NCBI GenBank assembly: GCA_963693315.1
Contig: OY856188.1
Coordinates: forward strand, 217,329,396 to 217,393,395
From: Diogma glabrata
Lineage: Eukaryota; Arthropoda; Insecta; Diptera; Cylindrotomidae
Length of the DNA: 64,000 nucleotides
Direction: 5' to 3'
Position numbers and translations under genes: made by a program. The notes below the pieces were generated by a model. It ran no database searches, was not told the origin of the DNA, and worked only from the letters and a program-made list of their open reading frames with translations. This document shows, piece after piece, positions 12,661-23,411 of this stretch (position 1 is its first letter; each line of letters starts with the position of its first letter).

Positions 12661-13517
12661 CACGTGGTTAAGAAACTAGAGGCTTTTTTCTGAAAAAAAT
12701 TGATTTGTTAAAACCATTATAACGGCCGTTTGGATGCTAATATTTCAAAAAATTTAACAAATTTAGAATCTTTGGAATCTTTTTTATCAATTTCTTTTAA
12801 AAATAGACCTCTGCAGTTAGAGCTTCCTGAGTGAGCGGCTCCAACAAAAAAGTTTGCAAAAAAAATTTTTTTTGAAACAACCGGCACTCTCACGGTCAAA
12901 TTTACAAGGCCAGATCCAAAAACTTTTCTAAAAATGTGCGTTTTATTAATATCTTGGACAAGTTCGTAAATTAGCCCAATCCAACACATGGTTAAGAAAC
13001 TAGAAGCTTTATACTAGAAAAAAACTCTGTTTTTTCGATCCGTTATAACGGCCGTTTGGATTCTAGTATTTTTAAAAACTTCATAAATTTAGAATTTTTG
13101 AAACCTTTTTAATCAGTTTCTTTAAAAAAAAAGACCTCTGCAGTTGGAGGTTTTTGAGTGAGCAGCTCCAACAAAAAAGCTTGTAAAACACAAAATGCGT
13201 TTGAATCAACCGGTGCTCTCACGCTTGCATTTGTAGAGCCAGATCAAAAAACCTTTCTTAAAAATGTGTGTTTTATTAATATCTTGGACAAATTCGTAAA
13301 TCAGAAAAATCTGACACATGGTTAAGGAACTAGAGGCTTTATACTAGAAAAAAAAGTGGTTTTTTTAATCCGTTATAACGGCCGTTTGGATACTAATATT
13401 TTTAAAATCTTCATAAATTTAGAATCTGTGGAAACATTTTAATCCGTTTCTTATAAATATAAACCTCTGCAGTAAGAGGTTTTTGACTTGTTGGCTTCAA
13501 CAAAAAAGCTTGCAACA
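12661..13517. repeat. 324-330 bp satellite, about 2.6 units
   Basis: Unit starts (cac(g/a)tggttaag) lie at 12661, 12985 and 13315. Each unit contains aacggccgtttgga, gacctctgcagt(t/a) and tattaatatcttggaca. The third unit breaks off after caacaaaaaagcttgcaaca. The open frames inside (for example 12717-12989 minus) are not conserved between units and are unlikely to be genes. Confidence 0.9.
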
Positions 13518-13829
13518 ATCCCCAACTACAATTTCCATAAACCTTATAACAGTCAATGTCAACCTTATAACAGTCCAAAAATAAAAGATTTGAATAGAAG
13601 AAATTAATTTTTTTTCTTAGAAATAAACTATTTTGATATTTTGCAGTAATTGCACGACATATGATATAGAGTAGGTTTGTGTCATAAATTGTCACACACA
13701 TGTTCTCTGGTAGATTTGATATTTGTTTGTTGTAAAATTGGTTAGATATAATTTTGCTTGTAGGTAGCTAATTTTCTTTTTAAAATTTGTTCGATATCGG
13801 TTTGAAATTAGATTGTTTTGTTTAATCTA

Positions 13830-13955
13830 ATCTGATACATCGGATTCTACTGGCACACAAAACTGTCTGATCTCGAAATCTACCTATTTCTACCGGATAT
13901 ACGTGCCGCTTGGACTTTTTTTATTTTAATTATAACTATTAGGTCAAATTTACTA
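13830..13955 (+). repeat. dispersed repeat with conserved core, copy 1
   Basis: This stretch is the reverse complement of 41755-41880. The best-preserved part contains cgaaatctacctatttcta and gtgccgcttgga, together with acaaaactgtct. Flanks diverge faster than the core. The class is unknown (an old SINE, MITE or a conserved non-coding piece). Confidence 0.6.
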
Positions 13956-14781
13956 ATATAAACCATGTTGTGTTTACATGTTGCTTGAATAAATTGGTGT
14001 TGTCTTTCATACAGTTTAGCTTAAAATTAAAGTAAAATTTAATAAAAAAAAGCATATTATTTTTGCTTAGCACTTATAGTTAAAATTGCCGTTGTTATAA
14101 GCACGGAGCTTATAGCGTAGCTAATTTTACAACGGAATTTTTGTTGATTTAGCTTACTACTATGTAAGCTGAAATTGAACTTAGTTTTATGTTAATTTTA
14201 CCCCGATTTTAAGTAATATATGCATATTTTTTTCTTTCAGTGGCAGCTGTAATCATGATATTGAATATTGTAAATAATGGTTTAATTAAAAAAGTTTTTG
14301 GACATGTCGGGATGGACAAAGTACACATAATTTGGGAAACAGTTGAAAGTCCTGTTTCAGGTTCTTAGCAGGCACTATTCTTTCAATATTATTTGATGTG
14401 TTTCCCACCGATGCGCTCGTAGTCATGGGAGCAGGGTATATATGATTACGAAGCATTAAATTATCTGGAGTTTTTATCTTAAAGTAATCTATATACCTTG
14501 ATTATTTCAAGTAATTTATAAACAAGTTATAGATAACTATAAAAACTCTTTGACAATGTTCATGTCAGTGGCGTAGCTAGCATGGGTGGCACCCGGGGCG
14601 GATATTGTGGTGTCACCCCAAGAATGAAAACTTTCAAAATTAATAAAAAGCCAATAAATGTGGGGGGGGGGGTCAATATAAAGAACAAAATTTTTCATAG
14701 AAAGAAAAAATTATATTGTAATTTGTAAAACCTTTTCATAATATGGAGTCAACTTAAAATTCAACTTAAGTAAATTAAATA

Positions 14782-15000
14782 ACACCACAACGGCGTAATC
14801 GATAGCGTGTCAGCCTAAGGATTCGTACCAGGCACTGAGGAGGAAGGTTCGAAGATTCATCTGAAACACGAAAAATGCGAAGTGGAGTTTTTTCTGAGAA
14901 ACTTCCAACCATACCTTTGAATTGAAAACATTTTAATTACTTCTTTACTTACTTGAGTTAAATTGATCTCAAAAATTCTCCAATATTGTAATATATTTTT
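14782..15000 (+). repeat. tRNA-derived SINE, copy A
   Basis: The head (ggcgtaatcgatagcgtgtc) resembles a pol III A box of a tRNA-Arg-like head, and ggttcgaagattc about 45 bp further resembles a B box. The body and the tail acttacttgagtt match 38197-38420 (copy B). It is inside hAT copy 2. It is not a functional tRNA gene because the stem positions do not pair. Confidence 0.6.
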
Positions 15001-15649
15001 TTTAAATACAAGAAAAGTGCAACGTACAAATATAATAAATAAAAAAATTATGTATAGTATTATTTCATTCTTCGGAATATTTCTTTTTTGCTTAAATTCG
15101 TTTAGGAGGTTACCATTGTTGTTGAAAAGGTCATGAAATATTCCACAAGAATTTGTTAAATTATTTTTCACACATTAAATGGCTTTTAATGTCTCAAGTA
15201 GAGTTTCTGCTCCAAAAATTCGGTCGAGGAAGATTTGTTATCTTGAACTAATGATTTGTTATCTTATACTGGAGTACGCTGGGCTTGTCACTCCCGTAGA
15301 TCAAAAATAAAAAAATTTACAAACCAATAAAATTAAAAACTTTACGTATGAACGTAAAACTCAAGTTAAAACAACTAAACTTTGACGGATTATTTTATTT
15401 TTTAAATTTTATATAAATAATTAAAATGTATGAATAAGTTTATATTATATAATCTTAATTACAATTTCAATAGAAGACAAAGTGGAACTCAATTTATGTT
15501 TAGTGTTTACTACAATATTGATCGTAATATAATTCGAATTTATTTATATATATTTAAACTAAAGAAAATGTTTTATTTAGCATAAATAAATTGCCTAAAT
15601 TTAATTTTGAGTAACGAAATTCTTTTTTCATTTAACTAACGAAATTGTG

Positions 15650-15745
15650 TTTTTTTTAAATCGGGACATTTTTAAAATGAAGCGGGACGCGGGACAAATT
15701 GTTAAAAATCGGGATTGTCCCGCCAAAAGCGGGACGTCTAGTCAC
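15650..15745. mobile_element. probable 3' end of a second, nested hAT-type element
   Basis: Repeated cgggac motifs and the inverted repeat gtcccgc-caaaa-gcgggac are followed by gtctagtcacctt, a common style of hAT terminus. No matching left end or target duplication was found, so the boundaries are uncertain. Confidence 0.4.
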
Positions 15746-15770
15746 CTTATTTAAATCTCTTCTTTCTAGC

Positions 15771-17370
15771 TTAAACAGCTGCAAACTTAGAAATCGCATC
15801 TTCAAAATTTACATTTTGTGTTGCCTCATGTTCTATTGTTAATATGCCAAGATTGTTAAGCCTCGTTTGGGTCATTGTTGCCAGCATGTAATTTTTAGTT
15901 AATTTTAATTTGCTGAAACTCCTCTCACTCGAAGCCACTGATACGCAAATAGTTATAAATAACTTTAGTGCGACCATAAGATTCGGAAGAGATTTTGTAA
16001 AATCCCACTCCACGATCAATTTCAAAATGTCTATAGGCACACCTAGTTAGAAACTGTTACATTGCCGCTTTTAAATGCCTTCTCAACCTTAGTATCTCTA
16101 TGACGAGTTCTGTTTCGGATACCTCAACACAAAAACCGGTAAATTTTGATTCAGATAACTCCAACTCTTCACTGTTCGCCAAAAGCCCAGTGTTTGTCAC
16201 CACAACCTCGAACAATGAAGCTACATCTTGGACTGACTTTAATCTTTTTCAGAGTTCAACATTGAATCGTCGTAGTACTCCGATTTTTTTACAGCAAAAT
16301 CTATTGCCTCTTCTACAATATGACTAGGTTTCAATATAAAGACGAAGTGACTGTATTTTTATAACTAATTGATTAATATTCAAGCCTGTGCTTTGCAATA
16401 CAATCCAAGCACAATTTATTTGCCTTAAAACATCATTCCAAAACAAAAGATAGCAAAGAAATGTAAAATCATACACCATCACCACGAATAAGGTTCTGTG
16501 CAGCGCCTCTAGTGTCTACATTTTCTTGTTGATCACTTAATTTCTCAATTGCAGCCACAATCCCACTAAAATTTTCATCCAATACTTTAACTGAAGCATA
16601 ATGAGCATCCCAATGCGTTGTTGAGACTCTTTTAAAAGTTGCTTTGCTGTGTTTAACAAGCACTTCCCAGCAGCTAGTCGAAGCAGAAAAAATGTAAAAA
16701 TTCCAATGTTCCGAAAAATGTTACAAAAGCTACATTTTGTGCAAATGAGTATCGGTCACATAAATTAATTGAATGATCTATACACCAACAAATATTGCTT
16801 TGTTGTTTTTTGCTTTAATAATAGCTTGCACTCCTCCATGTATACCACTCATAACAGCTGCATTATCATAACCTTGGGAACGACAATTCATAACATCTAA
16901 ACCGTCATTTTCAAGATTTTTAAGAATTTCAGCGCTTAAATCAGCGACTTTTTTTCTATGTAAAGGAAAAAGTCCAAGGAATACTTCTTTGATTTCCACT
17001 TTTCTATCGTGAATTTTCACATAATGAATCACTTCTGACATTTGATCAATATGTGAAATGTCAGGTGTGCTATCAAACATAATTCCAAAATATTTATATT
17101 TTTTTTAATATTTAATTCAAGATGTGTTCTTTTAATACTACATCATACTTTAACAGTAGTTTGATTAGTTCTAAGAAATTGCCTTTATTTAAAGGCTTTT
17201 TCCTTCATCATATCCACAAAATGCTAGCTTTTCTCTAGATAAAAACAAAGCTATATGCAATAATCTGGATAAAAAATGTTTCCACTTCTGTTTTTCATTA
17301 TATATTAATAGCAAGACTGCGTCTCCTATCGTTTTATGAACCTCGTTTCCAAAGTTTTCCGCTTTTTAAT
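15771..17370 (-). pseudogene. hAT transposase (ZMYM1-like), broken, copy 2
   Basis: Minus-strand pieces run from about 17370 (degraded N-terminal part) through 17080-16778, with FDSTPDISHIDQMSEVIHYV and SQGYDNAAVMSGIHGGVQAI, to 16663-16469, with WDAHYASVKVL and DTRGAAQNLI. The C-terminal dimerisation block at 16040-15771 contains SVASSERSFSKLKLTKNYML, the hallmark hAT C-terminal motif. Stops and frameshifts separate them and the TTF finger is missing. Where both copies are readable the proteins are very similar, so they derive from one family. The central part retains the junction that the MITE splits in copy 1. Confidence 0.9.
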
Positions 17371-18932
17371 TGGGTAATTCTAAAAATTGCGAAACCGTTT
17401 TTCAATAAAATTAAAATACATAAATGTAAAGTTCGTGAAAATTGGCATTATGTAATTTTAACTTACAATTAAAACGAATTGAAAAAACTAAAGTCTGTCT
17501 TCATCCTCAATAATGATAATATGCCCAAAAACCTAAAATTCGTTTAGAAATTTCGTTTTTTTCTACTAATATACTCTTCTTATAATATAGTCAAGAACGT
17601 AAACGAAATATATCTTATAAAACCGTCTATGTAAAATGTTCAAAATGTTACCATTTACAATCAGTAAGACGAATATCGCACAAAAAATCCAATTACAATT
17701 CGAAATTATTAGAGGTACGTTTTACTCCAGACAACGGACAAAAATCCAATGATGCCCAGGTTTTGTACAATGTGTACAATCCATCCTTTTAAATTCATCA
17801 TATTGGACAGATGTCCAAGATTCGGAATCATATCCATCATATAATTGACTAAATGGAAATTAATCCCAGATTTTGTCCAATTAGTCCCATATCTTCTTAT
17901 GTATCACAATTAAAAAATGGATTTGATTAACATAAATTCAATTTTTTTTATTTTGCCAAAGCAATACACTTATGTATTTGACAAATGATTTCTTTATTAC
18001 AATATTGCAATATTAATAAATATTTTTGTCTTATTAAATTTTATCATTAATATTATAAAACTGAAAACAAACAGGATAATCTACCTATAAAAATTTGCAA
18101 AACTATAGTAATTGCATAACTACCGTTTTATTCCACAGTAGTTATTTATGTGTCCATTCGAAAACGACCCATTCCAATTTACGAGTTTCAAGATAAAGGG
18201 AAAAAAATTTAATTTGAAATTATTTACAAACACGGTGATTTGATTGTTTATTGGTTTCCTTAGGTGTTTGCAATTAATTTGTTTGAAATGTAAAACATAT
18301 TAGGTAGTAAGTGTAAGCTGATATTTTAGAAATAATTTTGGAATAGAGACATAATTTTGGAATAGAACAGAACTCAAGGGTGCCACCCTATCGACACATT
18401 ATCGACGGAGACCACTTTTCCTATACATTATTCAGCATATGTGTTTTCAGACCTGGTCGTTAAAGAATCATTCTTGCATACTAAATAATGTAAAGTAAAA
18501 GAAAACGGTTAATATGGTATCTATAGGAATATTCAAAGCTATTGAGTAATTGTGGTGATGGTATTCAATGCTCAACATGTTGATTCGATTAAAAAAAAAA
18601 GAAATACACATATATTGTGGAAATTTTATTTTACGTAATAACTCAAAAATTTTAAAAAGTAGAATAGATCCTTTTTGAACCAATAGGACACATTTATAGG
18701 ACACATTATAAGTGATCACAATATATAAATCAAAATTAAATGGATAACCTGGCTAAAATGGGTTCTAAGTGATTTATCGTGCCACGATTGAAATGTTGAA
18801 AACCATTGTGATTGTTTGTTTAAGTTTTTTTACGGTCGGGTGTCACCCCAAAACGGGTGACACCCGGGGCGAACCGCCCCCCTCGCCCCCCCCCCTCGCC
18901 CCCCCCCCCCTAGCTACGCCTCTGGTTCATGT

Positions 18933-20100
18933 CACCTGTGGCTGCAGTTTGATTTAAAATCTATTTACCTAACTTAACATGAATACAAATGACTATATTT
19001 TTTATCGGTTTCAAGAACCATTTTTATTTCAAACCTATTCAATTTAACTTCTATCTTCATTATTATATCGTTATATGACGATATCAAACTCATTCATCAC
19101 CATCAAACTGACCTTCATGCTACAAACTTCAAAAACCCGTGTCATACGTTAATTTCGTCATATTACAAAGCCTATAAAAATCAAAACAATCAAATGAACT
19201 AAGTAAATGCTTTTGACAAATAATTAATTCATTTCATAATAAAAAAAAAATAACAATGTTGAAGTTAAATTTAAAGATTTATTTGTCTTTTATGGTTTCT
19301 CTTTAATGTTGGGAATTTGATATTGTTTTCGTTATAATTATTTCAATCATTTAATCAAAGAAAAAACAAGACTCAACGAATAAGTTGAATTACTATTAAA
19401 ATTGAGTTAGGTGGTTTGTTTTATCATTTAATAACTTCTTATGTATATAATATTGGTTAAGTTATCATATCCTAAAGCTTGCCAAATTCTCTTACAAGTA
19501 TTGACTGACTGAATCTGCTTTTTACTGCTCAATAAAATAAAACACTTTTCAATGTAAACGAATAAAAACAACAAGTAGTACACATTCAAACCCACTTAAT
19601 TTAATAAATAATAATGATTGCATACTGTAAATCACTATTATTATTACTATTTTTAATATTTAAACAATGATATTATATTTTTTTGTAGTATCAGTTCCAG
19701 CTACCGTTTGACATATGCATTAACGCAAATATGAGTTCATATATTTATTTTATCGTAAATTTACTCAAAAAAAAAAAAATAATTTTTCATAAAACAGACA
19801 AAAAATTTTATGTAATTCGTTTACAAAAACGACAAACAAATGAGTAAAGTGAATATTTATGTGAGCGCGGATGACTTATTAGCCTTTCAAGTTTTTGATG
19901 GACAGTTTAAATTTATGGTGTTTTTGTTGTTATTATTAATATTAGGTTTTATTTAATTTCAACTAAAATATAAGATTATACATTTATTTTATGAGGTTTT
20001 AATGGAGCATTTACTTATTTGTGATAAGTTTTTTTTTCGAATGTGTTTGTGTTCGAAACTAATTTACCATGTTGTGCAATATAATGTGCTAAATGGAATA
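18933..20100. other. AT-rich non-coding stretch
   Basis: No gene or repeat is supported. The sequence is AT-rich with A-runs. Plus-strand frames are very short. Confidence 0.5.
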
Positions 20101-20139
20101 GGTGATATGTTAACCGCTGTTGAAAAAAGTTAGGTAGAT

Positions 20140-20519
20140 TCAATAAACGGGTGATGATGACTTATAAAATGGTTTCTTCAAACAAATATCTTTAATGGCT
20201 GTGGGATCATATTTATGCTCTCGCAAATGAAGAGGCTTGCTTGCCGTTCATTCATTGAAAGTGAAATATGATTTGATATTATGTACCGCAACCAGTATCA
20301 TTTTCTAAAAAAGAAACGTTGTTTTATTTCAAGTGATTCGATGAAGCCTCTAGTGAATTGTTGCAGCATACCTACAGCTTGTAGGTTTTCCTTTTAACTC
20401 AAAGATATTAGATATTACTTCTCTGACCTTCAGTGCTACTCCAGTGGTTGATTACGCTCAGTAGTTGCAACCAGAAATTTATCAATAACTGCTTTCACTA
20501 GAATCTCTTGCTTATCTGT
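20140..20519 (-). pseudogene. unidentified decayed coding sequence
   Basis: Read on the minus strand, three consecutive frames look like real protein. From about 20518 it reads DKQEILVKAVIDKFLVATTE and ends at a TAG. From about 20440 it reads ALKVREVISNIFELKGKPTS. From about 20250 it reads KPLHLREHKYDPTAIKDICL and ends at a TGA at 20140-20142. Frame changes between them indicate a pseudogene, or exons read through introns. I do not recognise the protein. Confidence 0.35.
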
Positions 20520-20640
20520 CATTAATTGAACCTATTCCTACCCATTCCTTGCTAATGTTTGATAAAAACCTTTAAGAAGGTTTCTCTAAGCAATTAGTAG
20601 CAATTATATATTACAGTGTAACAGAGTGTAATGGTTTACT

Positions 20641-21585
20641 CTTTAGAGATGAGTAAAACTCCCTCCAGTTCAACAAATTTTTGTATTTTAACTGATTAAT
20701 TCTGAAAATTGAAGAGTGGCTAACTTAAAAAATTCAAGTTAAAATTTTATAATTATGTTTTATATTTATTGGGTTCATTTAGCAAATAATTAGCAAGTTT
20801 GATATTGTAGCTGTTCGTTCCATATTTTATTTTCATCTGGATTAAAAACAATTCAAACTTTGATTTTATATAATTATTTAATATTTATAGTCTTTTATTA
20901 ATTTTCTCAGTGGTAGCTTATAATTTCATAATTTTCAATGTCTGTTTAAAAAACATTCCCTCCACTAGTAAGCATTTTTTCTGAAGCTCACTGGAACATA
21001 TTTCCTGCAGTCATAATCATTTAATTCACTTTCTGAAACAATAATATATTATTAATGCACATGCACAACCATTTCACCGATTCATATGCAACACTTTGAC
21101 AATTTCCTATTGATAATTTAAGTTGTTCGTTTTGTTTTATTTATAAATTATTTATATTTTATGCAAAATAGTAATTCATGATAATGAGAATGTAATATAT
21201 GTTTTCTTTTTGTGTCACGGACCTAAATCTATTTATTTGTAGTTTTGAATAGAGTTTTGAAAACATCAATAAGGTACTACTATTTTAATATTTATTTGTT
21301 AACGTACTAGGTTCATAGATTAAATTGCACCTAATACTGAAGCCAAATCGTGCGGTAATAGCGCCGTGTGTGATCCACTTTACAGGTTTGAATTACCACT
21401 AAGGACAGGTTACAAGTAGTCATACATATTTATTTCAGCACAGTTTTAAGGCTATACGTTTGCTTATTTAAATACAAAAGGTAGAAATATGCAATGCATG
21501 ATAATTTCTGTAAATTTAAAATGTTGTGGTAGCAATAACGTTCACATAATTAAAAAAAAACTCTTTATCACACGAATACGATTAA
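20641..21585. other. AT-rich non-coding stretch
   Basis: No supported gene. A weak pol III B-box-like string (ggtttgaattacc) at about 21386 could belong to an old SINE, but no A box or second copy was found. Confidence 0.4.
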
Positions 21586-21655
21586 AGTAAAATTTAGCAA
21601 ACATAAAATAAACTGTATTAAAGAAAAATTTAGCAAACATAAAATAAATTGTAAG
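21586..21655. repeat. two-copy tandem repeat of about 35 bp
   Basis: The string aaatttagcaaacataaaat occurs twice about 35 bp apart. This is a small local duplication just downstream of the kinase relic. Confidence 0.8.
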
Positions 21656-21663
21656 AAAAACTT

Positions 21664-21946
21664 TATAAATACAATACATTTTTTTGTTGCTCTTCATTGT
21701 ACAACACATCCCAAAAGCTGAATTACATTTTCATGCTTCAAACCGTGAAGTAAAACAACTCTTCTGCCTAACGTTTCAGAATCCAATACTACTTTTCCTT
21801 TACCATACGATCCTTCTCCTAACCAATATTTACATTTCCTCTATTTCGCGCTTTATAAATAATATTCGTACTACCCACTCGATTGAACATTATCGGCCAG
21901 TTATCAAATTAACCTTCGTTTAATGTCGATAAATCATCATCCTCAT
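21664..21946 (-). pseudogene. LKB1/STK11-type kinase gene fragment
   Basis: Minus-strand translation gives, in order, DDDLSTLNE, then FNRVGSTNIIYK, then the glycine loop LGEGSYGKGKVVLDSETLGR, then LKHENVIQLL, then after a +1 shift VLYNEEQQK. This order and wording match the N-terminal lobe of LKB1 (STK11), whose loop reads GEGSYGKVKE.LDSETL and whose later strand reads VLYNEE. Features of decay are an early in-frame stop, frameshifts, and the loss of about 25 residues between SETLGRR and LKHENV, which removes the ATP-binding lysine and most of helix C. No later kinase subdomains follow. LKB1 is normally the master kinase that phosphorylates AMPK. This copy cannot do so. It is a degraded duplicate or retro-copy fragment of the host gene. 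Confidence 0.75.
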
Positions 21947-22229
21947 AACTATATATACATGATTTATACTTATTAGCAAACATTTTTTATTTAATATATA
22001 CATAACTGAACTTGGCTCCAATGGAAGATATATTTTACTCAATTAAAACAAACGTTGTCGAGAAAATTCACATTTATGTATCTTAAAATTAATTAGTAAA
22101 ACAATATTAACACTTGTGGCACAATGAGCATAACTTTTGATTCAAATTTACATAATGTCTCGATCAAACATTTGATCTATTATTTACATCTATAGACATA
22201 TAGACAATATATGTTTCTTTTTATCGCAG

Positions 22230-22715
22230 ATAAATTAATATTTCCCCATATCGTTTCAATATAAAATGCTAGTTAAGCCATTTCCATATATCATCTCAAT
22301 AAACCATTCTATTCGAACGAGAAAATATTCTCCTCCACAACTACAGACAGCTATTCTTCTTTTTAGAAATTTGAACATCCGTATTATATCTACATATAAT
22401 ATTATGGCAAAAGCTATGTAAACCAAATTTTTATTATTTTTGTAGATAGAAACATGCATTACTATTTATTGCTTGTGTGACGCAGCAAAGGAATTAACTG
22501 AGCAAATGTTAAAAATTGGTGAGCTGTTAAAATAGCACACATAAATGTTTTTATGTTTGTTGACATGTATTATTTTAATATAATGAACTGAAATAAGGCC
22601 GGAACTGAAATAAAAGAGTAAATCGTTTAAAAAATTTCTTTCGATATGAATATTCTTGTTTTAGAGTAAAATTTGAAACAGGCCGGTCGTTACAAAGTTT
22701 TATTTTGTTTTCTAG
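22230..22715 (+). repeat. dispersed repeat, copy 2
   Basis: This is the partner of 2570-2875 (see shared landmarks there). This copy is longer on the left, where an insertion or extra divergence separates the shared blocks. The open frame at 22256-22459 (minus) is not preserved in the other copy, so it is not supported as a gene. Confidence 0.55.
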
Positions 22716-22780
22716 CCTTGAAGTAAGTTCTGTAACGCAAAATCAATAAAAAGTCATGGTGGAGCATACACTCTCAGTTA

Positions 22781-23409
22781 AGGTAGAAACACAACACGGA
22801 CGATAACGACGGACGTTTAAAAAAACGTCTACAATTTCGCTATTGTAACCACAACAAAGACGTCAGCGTGAAAAGTTGTCAAAAATAAAATTGCAAGTTT
22901 GATTATCAACTAAACTATTTCGTTCTTTTCAAAATAAATTTCAGAAATTTAAATTTTAAAAATAATTAGTTTTTACTAACAAAATAAATAATAATAATTT
23001 TTCTACTAATAGCTAATTTTGAAAATAAAATACAAAATAAAAATTATGAAAATATATAAATGAATAAAAACCGAACTTTAAATATAAATTGAGAATTAAG
23101 TTGACAACTCAAAACAAAACTATTACAACCTCAGAAACGCGAAAAACATCAGAAAATCATATTTTACAGTTGGCGGCACGGCACTGTCACAATAACATTA
23201 AAAATTACCCTTGCAGCCAAATAAAAATAAAATTGATTTCTGGCAATAATCATCGCCGGCGACAAATTAGAAAAGCATCTAAATTTTCTCCGACGAAAAC
23301 AGTATTTTCGTTTATCGCTGTAGTTGTGTTTGAAATGTATGTATTCTATGTATTCTAATGTTACTAACGTCGTCGTCGGACAGTTTAGCCCGTGTTGTGT
23401 TTCTAGCTT
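22781..23409. mobile_element. MITE-like element with about 20 bp inverted ends
   Basis: The left end aggtagaaacacaacacgg and the right end (reverse complement agctagaaacacaacacgg) match at 17-18 of 19 positions. About 630 bp lies between, without a convincing protein. A short palindrome (acgttt-aaaa-aaacgt) lies just inside the left end. No clear target duplication was found, so the superfamily is not assigned. Confidence 0.6.
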
Positions 23410-23411
23410 TA

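Larger units (their letters stand above)
14566..18924 (-). mobile_element. ZMYM1-like hAT transposon, copy 2, complete termini
   Basis: This 4,359 bp element starts CAGTGGCGTAGCTAG (14566) and ends CTAGCTACGCCTCTG (18924), which are inverted repeats. The 8 bp GTTCATGT immediately before it (14558-14565) is repeated exactly after it (18925-18932), the diagnostic hAT duplication. The right end carries the gggtgtcaccc / gggtgacaccc palindrome (18838-18868) and long C-runs. Coding remnants lie on the minus strand (15771-17370). Nested pieces include a SINE (14782-15000) and what looks like the 3' end of another hAT element (15650-15745). Confidence 0.95.

Noticed and set aside
12717..13701. Minus-strand frames in the satellite region
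   Set aside because: The frames are not preserved between repeat units.
14782..14860. Functional tRNA gene (also at 38197)
   Set aside because: Only A/B-box-like strings remain. The stems do not pair and the sequence continues into a repeated body, so these are SINE heads.
21340..21440. Third SINE copy
   Set aside because: It has a B-box-like string only and does not align with the SINE pair at 14782 and 38197.
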